Source: Castanea sativa
Lineage: Eukaryota > Streptophyta > Magnoliopsida > Fagales > Fagaceae
Direction of reading: 5' to 3'
Length of the DNA stretch: 64,000 nt
NCBI RefSeq assembly: GCF_040712315.1
Contig: NC_134013.1
Coordinates: 90,154,001 to 90,218,000 of the forward strand
The position numbers and the translations under genes were made by a program. Below the pieces are notes generated by a model. That model was given only the letters and a program-made list of their open reading frames with translations. It was not told where the DNA came from and searched no databases. Of the stretch, positions 43,502 through 54,167 are shown one piece after another. Each line of letters begins with the position of its first letter. The first letter of the stretch is position 1.

Positions 43502-45418
43502 TCAGCAATCCCATATGTCAATTGGAACAAAAATTTCATCCAAATAACCTGGATGACCATTGCTCCACTCCAGTGCTTCCCACCAACTCGTCTCACCCTT
43601 GATCTTCTTCAAACACTGACTAGATACTTCCCCAACTAAAGGGTTCTTAAGATTTGGGCAAGCATAAAAACTCAACCATTCCAATTTTGGAGCAATGTGT
43701 AAACCATTAGAGATGCTAACTAATTCAGGCATGTAATGAAGTGAAATCTTCTTCAATTCTGGGAGAAAATAAGAGATTTTATGCTCAGCAGTTATATCAT
43801 GGCTTACTATGCTTTTGATGGAGGGGCAGTCATCAACTTTAAGCTCTTCTAAGTTGCACAGGTTAGCAAGCAACCCTGGTGTGAAAATAGTGGTCAATTG
43901 GGGACACGTGCACAATGTCAAGGACTTGAGACAAACTAAAGACTCCGGCTGTAGTGGCCCGGCCCCCTCCCACATGCTCCTTAAACTCTCCATATAAAAT
44001 ACATACATGTATTCAAGTGAACCAAGAACAATTTTTTCAGTACCATATGATTCAGATACTATTTCATCACTATCATCTTCTTCATAACCATCTGCTTCAT
44101 CTATAATCACTTGAACCTCACTACATTCCCCCATGACTAAGCATTTTAGTTTCTCCATATTTTGAATCCCAAAATTGGATAGCTTCTTAACAGTTGCATG
44201 CCTGTCCAAGAAAAAAGCCGTGGCATGTTGGAGTACCTTCTTTATATCTCTAGGGACATCCACACCGTTTATGTATTTCAAGCATCTATCCCATCGTTCC
44301 AATTCAAACTCAACATCACGTGGGACTCCAGACATAATGCGCTTGACATGACGGCCAACAGTAAATCTGAAATATAACAGCGATGGGATATTCCACTGAA
44401 TGCAACTTAAAAGTTCCACCCCCTGGAAATAGAATTTAAGAGAGTACAAGCTCTTTAAGGTGCATACTTCATTAACAATATCTTCCACACACGCATCCCA
44501 CCGCTCATCACCTGGATCCACATCAATGCTCAACTCCTCTAACTGAGACAGGACAGAAATTACCCCAGAAGGCACTACTGCATTTAATTGCATGGCTTGC
44601 CTACAGTTACTCTGAAATTCACAAAATGAAACTTCCAAGCATGTCAAATTAGTTAACTTCTTAATATCCAGAGGTAAATCCATAATCTCTGTCCCTTCAA
44701 GACTAAGAACCTCAAGCTGCTTGAGTTCTCCAATTTCGGGCGACAACACCATGAAACAATGACAATCATTTAGAAAGAGTCTTTTTAGACTGACCAATCT
44801 GACAATGGAATTGGGCAAAGACTTGATATTAGTCCCGGATAAGTTCAGGATTTGAAGAGCAGGCATGTAATCAAAAAATGTGGGAGGAATCAATCGCAAT
44901 TTGTAGTTTCTTTGAAGGAACAGTGCTAACAACTTGGGACACCTTGGATTCTCTGGTAAAACAGACAACTCATTGTCCATCAAGTAAATCTCATTGGCAT
45001 TTTCCCAATCCTCATCCTTTGGTGGCTCAGTTAATCTTAAACCGACCTGCATCAGAAATTGTAGAGCTTCCTGAGGTTGATCTGCTTCAGGCTCCATCTC
45101 TTTGTCTGCAATCTGAAATTTCATTTGTCCACTAGATTCAGGCATCTTAACTGCTTCAACATCAAACACTCCTTGAGGTTTCAAAGTACTTATTGCTTCT
45201 TGTTGCATTTCCTCAACCTGTATACCCTCTGGCCATCTTTGTGAAGCTTCATTTTCAATATCTTCAATCTCAGATTTTGTTTGTTTACTTGAGTTAGACG
45301 TCATCTCAACTGCTTCAGTGTCAAACACCATTCCTTGAGGCGGTAACAGTATTTGTTTTTCATTTTCTTCTTCCGCAAAGAAGCTTTCAGGTATGTCAGT
45401 CAAATCCAGATCTGTCAC
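43502..45418 (-). CDS. LRR-only NLR-derived protein (LRR gene 2)
   Basis: 638-codon frame, full-length paralogue of LRR gene 1. The N-terminal part (1-125) is acidic with two related units, QGMVFDTEAVEM (~28-39) and QGVFDVEAVKM (~82-92). The CNL junction LRLTEPPKDEDW (~127-138) follows, then LRRs from ~145 (LMDNELSVLPENPRC) to the end (LEWSNGHPGYLDEIFV). There is no P-loop, kinase-2 or MHD motif here or upstream. The frame opens with GTG. The first ATG is at 45331, while the homologous sequence with gene 1 extends further upstream, and 'ctgtgacag' just upstream can serve as a 3' splice site, so a short upstream exon is plausible. The stop is seven bases later than in gene 1 (PIDIWDC end). If expressed it would be a soluble LRR protein, perhaps a decoy or helper; that is inference. 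Confidence 0.82.
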   Translation of the reverse strand: MTDLDLTDIPESFFAEEENEKQILLPPQGMVFDTEAVEMTSNSSKQTKSEIEDIENEASQRWPEGIQVEEMQQEAISTLKPQGVFDVEAVKMPESSGQMKFQIADKEMEPEADQPQEALQFLMQVGLRLTEPPKDEDWENANEIYLMDNELSVLPENPRCPKLLALFLQRNYKLRLIPPTFFDYMPALQILNLSGTNIKSLPNSIVRLVSLKRLFLNDCHCFMVLSPEIGELKQLEVLSLEGTEIMDLPLDIKKLTNLTCLEVSFCEFQSNCRQAMQLNAVVPSGVISVLSQLEELSIDVDPGDERWDACVEDIVNEVCTLKSLYSLKFYFQGVELLSCIQWNIPSLLYFRFTVGRHVKRIMSGVPRDVEFELERWDRCLKYINGVDVPRDIKKVLQHATAFFLDRHATVKKLSNFGIQNMEKLKCLVMGECSEVQVIIDEADGYEEDDSDEIVSESYGTEKIVLGSLEYMYVFYMESLRSMWEGAGPLQPESLVCLKSLTLCTCPQLTTIFTPGLLANLCNLEELKVDDCPSIKSIVSHDITAEHKISYFLPELKKISLHYMPELVSISNGLHIAPKLEWLSFYACPNLKNPLVGEVSSQCLKKIKGETSWWEALEWSNGHPGYLDEIFVPIDIWDC

Positions 45419-45962
45419 AGATTTTGCAATAAAAAATTAACTAAGATTCACAAAGATATACAGTAAGTAAATATGATGTTCACCAAGTAAACCTAAATTG
45501 ATTATTTTCAATTTATAAAATAAAAATAATGGAACTTGATAAATAGAAGTCAAATAAAGTAATTATCCTCCTCCAAGAGAACAAAACAATCGCCAAAAAT
45601 AACATAAAAATTTATTTTAAAAGAAAACAAAATCCACGCAGTGGAAAATATTACCAACAGATAAATTTCTGTTTAAGCCAATTTTTTTCATCACTAAGGT
45701 GCTAACTAAATTTCCTCAACCTGCATAATTCTTAGCATTTCATCTTTCACACAGGCAATTCCAATCTCATAAATTGGACAACTAAGGTCAAAGACAAACC
45801 AACGTAAAATTATGATCCCAGAAGCAGCTAAATAGAAAAAGGATTCACAGTGAATTATCTGCATTTCCAATTATTGAGCTCTGCAGTAACAACTCAACCA
45901 AATATATATTTTCCTAAAACTTATCAAAACCAACTCCAACATAACATTTATTCCAAACCAAC
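45419..45962. other. Upstream of LRR gene 2; possible LTR remnant
   Basis: No NB-ARC sequence is seen. The part next to 45963 (ending CCAACA) should be the 3' edge of a 5' LTR for the copia element that follows, but its start was not found. Confidence 0.45.
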
Positions 45963-46039
45963 AAGTGGAATCAGAGCCACGTTTGACAATCTTATTTGGG
46001 CAATTTCAGCAGTCATAGAAGGACAATTTAAACTAGAAG

Positions 46040-46600
46040 ATGACGTCTTTTACTGGACAAAGTTCTAGTGTTTCACTCTCTGTTATTCCAATATTTGAAG
46101 GAGAAATTTACAAATTTTCGAAGGTTAAAATGGACACATTGCTCTTGTCAGAAGGGCTGTGGAACATTGTTGACAAAGGTTTCAATAAACCTGCTGATGA
46201 GAATCAACTTTCAGAGGCAGAAAAGGAGTCACTTGAAGTGAATAGAATGATGTATGCCAAAGCTCTCTCAAAGCTGAAAAATGGAGTCTCTTCCACTGTT
46301 TTTCCAAGAATTATTAGAGCCACAACAGCAAAGCAAGCTTGGGAGGGAAAGTCTGCTGCGAGAGTTTCAAGGTGATAGCAAGGCAATAACGGTAAAATTT
46401 CAATCCTTGGAGAACTTGAAAATCTGAAGATGAAGGAATCTGAATCCATAAAAGATTATTTTTATAGAGTCATTGAGATTGTTAATCATATGAAAACTAT
46501 GGAGAAGAAATTTCAGATCAGAAGATTGTTAAGCTTGCAATTGAAGAATCCAAGGATCTTGCTACTATACTGTTGAACAACTGATGGGCCCTATAGAGTC
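46040..46600 (+). pseudogene. Copia gag (plus-strand element)
   Basis: Starts MTSFTGQSSSVSLSVIPIFE and continues with LLLSEGLWNIVDKGF and AKALSKLKNGVSSTVFPRI, the UBN2-type gag start. A frame break at about 46372 ends the first frame, and gag-like sequence (LKMKESESIKDYFYRVIEIV in another frame) continues after it. Confidence 0.85.
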
Positions 46601-46720
46601 TCGTGAGCAAGGAAGATTTAGGCATGCTGTCCAATCGCAGAGATCATTCAAGAAGGGCAATTCAAGAGAGGAGCAAAAGATGACAATCAAAGAAGATAAA
46701 AGAAAATTGATTCCAGCAAG

Positions 46721-47152
46721 ATGGAAGATGACAAAATTGACAAAAGTACTGCCTCCGACTCCAAACCTCCTTGTAAAATTTGTAAGACAAATCATGCAAC
46801 TTCAAAGTGTTGGTTCAGTGGAAAGTCCCAATGCCATCACTACAAAAAGTTTGGCCATATTGAGAAATTTTGCAGGTTCAAGGCTAATAACCAAGCAAAT
46901 TTCGCAGAGAACAAGGATGCCGAAGAAGGAAAACTATTTTTTGCTTGTCATTCATCCATCGAAGAAGAAAGCAGAATTTGGCACCTTGATAGTGGCTGTA
47001 GTTATCACATCCCAGGAAATGAAAGAAGATTTCTTGATATGGACACTTCAGTTACGTCTAAGGTATACATGGGTAATGGAACAATTGCAACAGCAAGGGA
47101 AGAGGAAGTGTTTCTGTATAGACAAAGAAAGGAAAAAAAAAAATGTTTGTGA
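46721..47152 (+). pseudogene. Copia zinc knuckle and protease
   Basis: The translated frame holds a CCHC-like pattern (CHHYKKFGHIEKFC, with the second Cys replaced by His) and the protease site IWHLDSGCSYHIPGNE with an intact DSG. Frame loss follows at a poly-A run near 47132. Confidence 0.85.
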
Positions 47153-47439
47153 TATTTTTTTGTCCCTGATCTGAAACAAAAGGCAGCTGATGATGGTGGC
47201 TGCACTATCTATGATGATAACAGGAACTAGATCTTGTGATTGCTAATGTCAAGCTGAAGTTTTGAAGGATAGTTCTGGCACAAAAGATTTTGTCGTCTTA
47301 ATTTTCATGGGCTGAAGCTGCTGAAGAAAAAAAAATGGTGAATGGACTACCAAAGATAGAAGTCAATTTGTGAAGAATGAATAATAGGAAAGCAACATCA
47401 ATGGCCCTTCATTAAACAAAGCTATTAGAGAGTGAAGGA

Positions 47440-48060
47440 GCCATTAGATCTCATTCATACCGACATGTGGAAAAACAAGAACTCCTTCTCTCAGCCAGCA
47501 TGGGTGTTTTCAGACCTGCATGGATGATTATTCGAGAATGACCTGTGTGCATTTCTGAAGAAGAAATCAGAAACCTTTCTAGTTTTCAAGAGATTTAAAG
47601 TGTTTGTAGAAGAGCAAAGTGGCAGCAGTATCAAGATTATTCATAATGATAGGCAAGCACACTCAGAACAGTTTGAAGAATTTTGCAAAGATGAAGGAAT
47701 TTGGAAGCAGCTAACTGCTGGATACAGTCCACAATAGAATGAAGTTGCTGAACGAAAAAACAGGACTACTGTGGAAATGACAAGATTGATTCTCAATGAG
47801 AAAGTCTTGCCAAAGAATTTTTCACTCAGCCGTGTACATTCTCAATAGATGTCCAACAAAGGAAGTGAGGAGCAAAACTCCAGTTGAAACATGGAGTGGA
47901 ATCAAGCCATTTGTAAGGCACTTCAGAATTTTTGGAAATATTTGTTATTTTCATATCCCTCAAGAAAAAAAGAACTAAATTTTATAATAAAAGTGAAAAA
48001 TGCATACTTGTTGGATACAGTTCAATGACAAAATGATATAGACTTTATAATTTTGAAAGT
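47440..48060 (+). pseudogene. Copia integrase
   Basis: Pieces in several frames: LDLIHTDMW (near 47450), then KRFKVFVEEQSGSSIKIIHN, EEFCKDEGIWKQLTAGYSPQ, NEVAERKNRTTVEMTRLIL (catalytic Glu block), then 47796-47978 with the VRHFRIFGNICYFHIP C-terminal part. A stop replaces the residue between SPQ and NEV. Confidence 0.85.
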
Positions 48061-48122
48061 AAAAAAATAATCATTAGCCAAGATTTTTTTTTTTTTTTTT
48101 TTTATGAGAAGGCTTCTGGGGA

Positions 48123-49250
48123 TTGAAAGAGAATAAGGTGCCGGAAAATGCCTTTGTGATTGAAGTGCAAGAAAGTATTCCAGCAGTACAATATGAAGAA
48201 GCTTCTCCACAGTCACCGATGGCTCCATCAAGTTCAAATTCCAGAGAAGAGTTCAAATTCCAGAGAAGAAGTATCTTCGCCAGAAACTCCTCAAGAAGGA
48301 TGCGAAGGTTGAGTGAAATATACGAGTCATGTAATTATTCTGTAATGGAACCGGAAAGTTTTGAAGAAGCTGAGAAACAAGGAGTGTAGATGGAGGCAAT
48401 GAAAGAGGAGCTTGGCATGATAGTGAAAAATAAAAAATGGGAGCTTGATGATCGTCCAAAAGAACGTGATGTCATTGGAGTAAAATGGATTTACAAGACC
48501 AAGCTCAACTCAAATGGGAGTATTCAAAAACATAAAGCAAGGCTTGTGGCAAGAGGATTTACTCAAAAGCCAGGAACTGATTTCTTTGAAACCTTTGCTC
48601 CTGTTTCAGGACTCGAAACTATAAAAACAATAATTTTTTATTGATAGATAATCGAAATTTTATTGATTAGAAAAGTACAGTGTTTACTATAGTAAAACCA
48701 CTGCACTTGAAATGAAAACAAACAAAATCAAAGAGAAGAGACAACAGAAACTATTGTAGTCTTGAATGAAGATATATATATATATATATGTTGAGCAAAC
48801 CCAAGGATTTTTGGTGAAAGGGGAAGAAGACAAGGGGGATAAAAGCAAGCTCCTTGAGCATGTTACAGTGAAATTAATTAATAGTTCACCTCAAAATGGT
48901 TTGAAATAAGCAAAAGTGAGCCTACACTTTACGTCATGAAGAAGGCAATCCGTATTCTCATTGTTTCTGTTTATGTTGATGACTTAATCTTCACCAGTAA
49001 TGATGAAAAGATGCTCCAAGATTTCAAGAAAGACATGAAGAAAACTTACTAGATGAGTGATTTGGGGCTACTACATTGGTTTTTGGGAATTGAAATGCCT
49101 CAAACAAAATATAGGATCTTCATTTCTCAAAAGAAACATGCTGAAAACATTTTCGACAAATTCAAGATGCTTAGTTGCAAATTTGTTCCTACCCCTGGTT
49201 GCAAATGAAAAGCTGAAGAAAGAAGATGGAGCTTGTAAGGTTGAATTTAT
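48123..49250 (+). pseudogene. Copia RT, interrupted
   Basis: The linker (MKENKVPENAFVIEVQESIP) leads to RT N-terminus VIGVKWIYKTKLNSNGSIQK and RLVARGFTQKPGTDFFETFA up to 48630. About 265 bp of foreign sequence replace the region that should hold DVKSAFLNG. RT then resumes with VSVYVDDLIFTSNDEKMLQD (YVDD near 48974) and SDLGLLHWFLGIEM. Confidence 0.85.
48630..48895 (-). mobile_element. LINE-tail-like insert within copia RT
   Basis: Begins 'ttttttattgatagataatc' then 'gaaattttattga', the inverse of the LINE 3' end seen at 59036-59090 (caataaaattttatcgttac). It includes a short (TA)n (48771-48789). It replaces part of the RT domain. Confidence 0.55.
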
Positions 49251-49299
49251 TCAACCATATGTTGGCTTTATTCCGCGCCAAATTTGCTTGTAATTCAGT

Positions 49300-50030
49300 A
49301 ATTAGATGTTTTGTATTTAGGTGGGAATCATGTAAGGGTTATCTGTGAGAGAGTGTGAAGAATTCAAGTATGTGTGCAATTAAGAGCATTCTCGTGACTG
49401 GAACTCGCGAGTGACTCGCAACTGATGACTAGCTAAAGTGCCACACATGTGAAGCAAGCAGGAAGTTAAAGGGTCACAATAGCTGGAGCACTATAGGACA
49501 AAAAGTACAGTCTGGACCTTTCAGTTATCTGGCGACTGGAACTCGCGACTCATTCCAGTCGCTAGTCACTCGCCAAAACCACTTGTTTTGCAGAAAAGTG
49601 ACTTTTCACATTCCATCTCATACCCTACTATAAATACCTTTATACCCATGAAATGTAGAGAGCTTCCAGAGAGAATTTGGATAGATAAACCCTAGAGAAA
49701 AACAAGATTGACTCATCCACAATATTAGACATTTGATTCTCTAAATTTCTCTACTCTCACCCTTTCCATTGTCATACCCTTGAGAGAATACTTAGCCAAA
49801 TCCTTACCTCACCATACTCATATTAGTGAAAAGGTTATTTGGTGCTTAGGAAGCAGTTCAAAGAGGACTAATTCATTTGGTTGATGCAATGGGCTTATTG
49901 CGAGATCCAGAAAGCTATAAAAGACATAGTTAGGCTTAACCTTGTTGGGGCAAGAAACTTAGAGGGCTTAGGTGCATCAGGTGGGAGCAAGAAGCTTGGA
50001 GACCTGACAGAATGTTTGCTGCAAAAAAAG
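49300..50030 (+). repeat. LTR-like sequence with CTCGCGA palindromes
   Basis: Contains two copies of 'gactggaactcgcga' (49397 and 49536), a mirror-like block around 49532-49577, a TATA box (ctataaatacc, about 49629) and a leader to a Gly/Leu-rich region (about 49940-50000). The layout resembles LTRs of large plant copia (SIRE-type) elements. Termini not resolved. Confidence 0.45.
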
Positions 50031-51101
50031 AGAGAAAAGATATTATAAGATAACTAAAAAGGTAATGTGGTGTTTTGGGGGAAAAAGTTTACCTCCTAGT
50101 ATATTAATGTGATTTAAGATATGTATGACAGAGCGTAAGATGGTAAAAATGTCACTCGAAGAGAACTTTTCTTGCCAAATGTTTTCTAGATTTTGGCAAA
50201 TGTAGTCTAACTTATCTTTCCTCAAAAAAAAATGCAGTCTAACTTATCAACCAACCATTGGTTCATAGTTCATACCTCTGGATCTACTCCAATCTCGCTT
50301 ATCTAAACTTGTTTCTTCAGACATGAAGGAGCCAATCCTGTGTGATGTCGGGTGCAAGTAATTAAGCAAACGACAAAGAATAAAGCCATCCTGTAAAAGG
50401 TAAAATGGGAATGTAATAATTTTTTTAAAGTAATGTTGTGGACAGCATTTCTTAATAACTTTATTAGATACTAAGAAGGAAACAAGTACACAGAAAGTGT
50501 TCTAAAGGTACATCATACTAAACATTGATATGTAATAATTCAAGAGATAAATGCTAAGAATGTCACTCAATCTGAGCATATATGACGCCCATAATTTCTA
50601 GAAAGAATGAAAGCTTTTGAGTAACTAACCATGAAAAAATATGTAATAGACTTATAGTATATTGATATGCAGACAAGTATAACATTGTTGATGCAAGCTG
50701 GCAAGCATACGGTTATTTTACAAATGTAGTTAGATGAAATGATTATAAAGTGACAAGATAATAACCAGACAACTACTAAGGAAAGAGAAAGAGGGAGAAA
50801 GTAGAGAGAAAAGAGGCAAGAAAACATAACAAACAAGCTCTTCCTTTTTTTTGTTTACGTCAAAATCATCACCCCTTTTAACGTCCTAATTTAGCCCTTT
50901 CGTTGACTTATTTGCCTTCCCTAGAACTAGTCACACTAAAACTCTCTTAGCCTAACAGATATGGATCATATAAAGTGCAGGGCACACTTTAAAGGTAGAA
51001 TGAGCCACTCGTATGAGGTGCAGAGTCTCGTTACTCAAACAAACCAAGCACAGTCACGAAGAGTAGCAACAGAAAATGAAGAGATAAAGACAAGAAGAAA
51101 C

Positions 51102-51138
<37 letters not shown>

Positions 51139-52109
51139 AAAAAATACATGATTTTAATTTTCCTAAAGATGTACTTCTCCCCAATTTATTTGAAAGCTTT
51201 CTAGACCAAATTAGGCAATTTTCCAAATATTTCTGCATGTGTATGTGTGATGAAACTGTATATGCTTTGTTAAAGCATGAAATGGTTCTTACGGAAAAAC
51301 ATCAATGAGCCAACGGATGAATTAAAAAATATATGTTGGGAGCACAGTTTTTTTGTATATAGACTATCCACTCATTTTACATGCCAAGATGTGCCCACTA
51401 TAGCCTTCAAAGCTAGTCTTACATTTTAGAGGAGACAACTCCCCAAATATATCTGGGGATGGCCAAATCCATTGGGTAATGGATACCCTGTCGTACCCGG
51501 CCTGAAAGTTTCGGGTAATACCCGACTCATCATGGGTATAAGGTAATTGAGTAGGGTTTGGATACTCTCCAAAATTTCTGGGTCGGGTTTGAAAATTACC
51601 CGAACCCAACTCACATTTAAAAAAAAAAAAAAAAAAAAAAACGTTAGCTGATTAGTTCTTTCAGTATTTCATGGATTTACTTGGGTGGATTTTTTGCATT
51701 CATGTTAGGTGATTTTTTTTTAATTATTCAAAGATTTGTAAGGATTTTTTTTTTTTTTTTTTTTTTGCGAATACTAAGTATTTTTTAACACACACGGGAA
51801 GAGGGTAAAAGATTTTTTAAAGAAACTTACAATAGTGTATATCCAAAAGGGCCTAACTCTTGGATACATAGCACAGGTGTTTAGTCTTTTGTTGTTGGCT
51901 CCTCTATTATAGCATCTAATATGGTTGTTAGTTAATAAGTGGTCCTCCATTTTAGCTGGTGATTTTTGCTTTAAGAACATATAGAAATATAGCACTAATT
52001 TAACACTTTAACCCAATGTATATTATTATTATTATTATTATTCATTATTTAATTGCTAGTTGACCAGATTTTTAAATTTGAATTGCATCTTCTATATATA
52101 TTGAGATTT
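50031..52109. other. Intergenic, no gene seen
   Basis: Holds a (TC)n tract (about 51105-51138), poly-A/T tracts near 51620 and 51750, a (TTA)n tract near 52022-52042, and a block 51450-51610 rich in 'gggtaatacccga' type sequence that looks repetitive. No ORF of known family. Confidence 0.55.
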
Positions 52110-52114
52110 ATATT

Positions 52115-52840
52115 TGTGAGGGCAAAAGGCCCAGGACTTGTTCTTGGGCCTTGGGCCTGATTCGAGGGAATTAATATGTCCGAGGAGGGTTTATTGGAAG
52201 TAACGGTACCAAACTTAAAAGCCAATAAGTAAACTACTACGAAAGAGGCTGATGGGAATAGTCCGAGGAAAGACAACTCCTCGGCTAAGTGAAGTGAAGG
52301 TCAAATGATACAGCATGGTGATAAGAATGATATTCTAAAAGGTCTCATGGATGAAGATGTATTCCACAAGAGCACAAAGAGGAACAACAAATGAGAAATA
52401 TCTTATAGAAAGCTATTACCACCGTATTAAAGACTCTGCATCTACCTCTCTGGCTGTCAGCCTTACAGTTATTGTTTGAAGACTTCAAGAGGACGGTGGA
52501 AGATAGAGGAAAGAAGAATAATGATATAAAAGAAAAAGAAAGGCATTCGAGAAAGGGTATTAGGGAAGAAAGGGAGAAACAATGTACACACCACCCTTAA
52601 TTGTAATCTATCTTGAGAACAAGGAAGAGCAATACAAATCGTCATCGGCATACGTTCGAGGAGAATTTGTGTTACATAAACAATTCGTTGCATGTGAATT
52701 GGGGATCTAGCCCATCATTTTTGTTATCTAGTATCTATAGAACTTAGATTTCAAGCTCACTCTTTACAAATTTCATTGTATTGGGCTTTTTGGGCATGTT
52801 CCCTTCACACTGTTAAGTTCGGGTGCAAATTGTCCTTACA
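52115..52840 (+). mobile_element. Solo LTR (Ty3-gypsy-like) with 5-bp TSD
   Basis: Starts TGTGAGG and ends CCTTACA, near-perfect inverted termini. Directly flanked by ATATT at 52110-52114 and ATATT at 52841-52845. Inside are GGCCC-rich blocks like those of the LTR at 30003 and a TATA-like 'gatataaaagaaa' (about 52523). No internal element remains, as expected after recombination between two LTRs. Confidence 0.88.
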
Positions 52841-52845
52841 ATATT

Positions 52846-53331
52846 AATATTGATTGAGTACAATATTAATGATGACAATATTGTAAAGTGAAAAAAAGTA
52901 TTAAGAAAAGGAATAAGAAAAGGAATGTATAACTTCAATAATTACTGCCAAAATGCATTTATTATCAAGATTAATTCAAACTTTTTTAATTTTACACAAA
53001 AAAAAATTATAAAAAAAACAAAAATTACACAAACTTATATATTTAACAAAAAAAGATTCATCTCTACTATCAATAAGCTCTTTGGATTGGACTTTTATGT
53101 GGTTCAGAAATACCCCTAAACCTTATGTTTAACAGGAAAACTTGAAAACAACCCGGTAAAAAGATATCTCCAATTCCACTTAAAATGCCTACAAAATAGC
53201 TTACTTTCCTACTAATCCATATCTTCAAAAAAAATTTATCCAAAATTAAAAAAAAAAAAAAATTATGACACTAGACTAAAAATAAAAATCAAAGCCTCAT
53301 CGCACGTGTTTTGCACGTGTGATAAGGCTAG
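52846..53331 (+). mobile_element. Helitron-like 3' part
   Basis: Ends with a hairpin (53294-53308 GCCTCATCGCACGTG pairing 53314-53328, 13 of 15 positions) and CTAG at 53328-53331, followed by T. This is the canonical Helitron 3' end. The 5' end is not identified and may lie left of the solo LTR. No helicase coding sequence, so non-autonomous. The left boundary given is only where non-LTR sequence begins. Confidence 0.6.
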
Positions 53332-53930
53332 TAATACTATAAAATGAATATCTAAATTAATGGTAAGGATATTCTTATGATTTGTTTCTTTTATGTATCA
53401 AAACCATCTCCTTTTATATAATTTTTAAATTAATTCTTCATTATGTACTCCTATGTGAGACCATTTTAATAATACTATACTTTATCCACAAAAAATCATA
53501 ATACTATAAAATGGAATGAGATCAAATTAATTACTCTCCTAATTGTTCCATCCTTAATTAAAAACTTCCCTTTCTCAATTTGGTTTTCAGCTAAAAACAA
53601 TAGCTGTAAGTAATCTTCAATTACATTAGATAAAAAGAAAATTTATTATTAACATTTAAAACACCATTTAAGTGGTCGCTAATTGTTCCTTCTTTGTAAA
53701 GTCAAATCATTTATATCATGATTCTTAGTATGATATGTTAAACAAGCACATATTACTTCATTTTTCTTAGTATGAATCACAAATTGATTATCTTTGTACA
53801 TACCATAATATCATTTCAGAATCATTTTTAACAAGGCTAAAGTAGTAAATTTGAAAATGTCTAATAAGGAAATTTATTAGTTGATAGTTTAAAAATGTCA
53901 CCAATGTTTTGGGGAAAAAATCTAACTAAG
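53332..53930. other. Intergenic, no gene seen
   Basis: AT-rich, no recognised element or ORF. Confidence 0.55.
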
Positions 53931-54161
53931 GGTCTGTTTGGATACCGCTTATTTTGCTGAAAACTGAAAATACTGTAGCAAAATCATTTTTAAATGTGTG
54001 AATAGTACTGTAAGATCCATTTTTAATGAAAATTTTGCTGAAAAAAGAGGTTTGTAAGTCCCGTGAACAGTGCATGAGACTTACTAAAAAGCTGAAACGC
54101 ATTTCTAAAAAAAAAAGCCAAAATGCAGAACGTTGGGATTATCATCAGTATCCAAACGGAT
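53931..54161. mobile_element. MITE, family A copy 2, with TSD
   Basis: Inverted termini GGTCTGTTTGGATAC / GTATCCAAACGGAT, flanked by ACTAAG at 53925-53930 and 54162-54167. Interior shared with 31416-31684 ('ctgtagcaaaatcattttta', 'gaacagtgca'). Noncoding, 231 bp. Confidence 0.85.
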
Positions 54162-54167
54162 ACTAAG

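Larger units (their letters stand above)
45966..49295 (+). mobile_element. Degraded Ty1-copia element
   Basis: PBS at 45966-45978 (TGGAATCAGAGCC, one change from the Met-tRNA site), then gag, zinc knuckle, protease, integrase and RT in copia order on plus, each broken by stops or frameshifts. The RT is further split by a short insert (48630-48895). RNase H and the 3' LTR are not found, so the element is truncated. Confidence 0.88.

Noticed and set aside
43502..45418. LRR genes 1 and 2 as complete CC-NB-LRR genes
   Set aside because: No P-loop, kinase-2, GLPL or MHD sequence on the minus strand within or upstream of either gene in the window.
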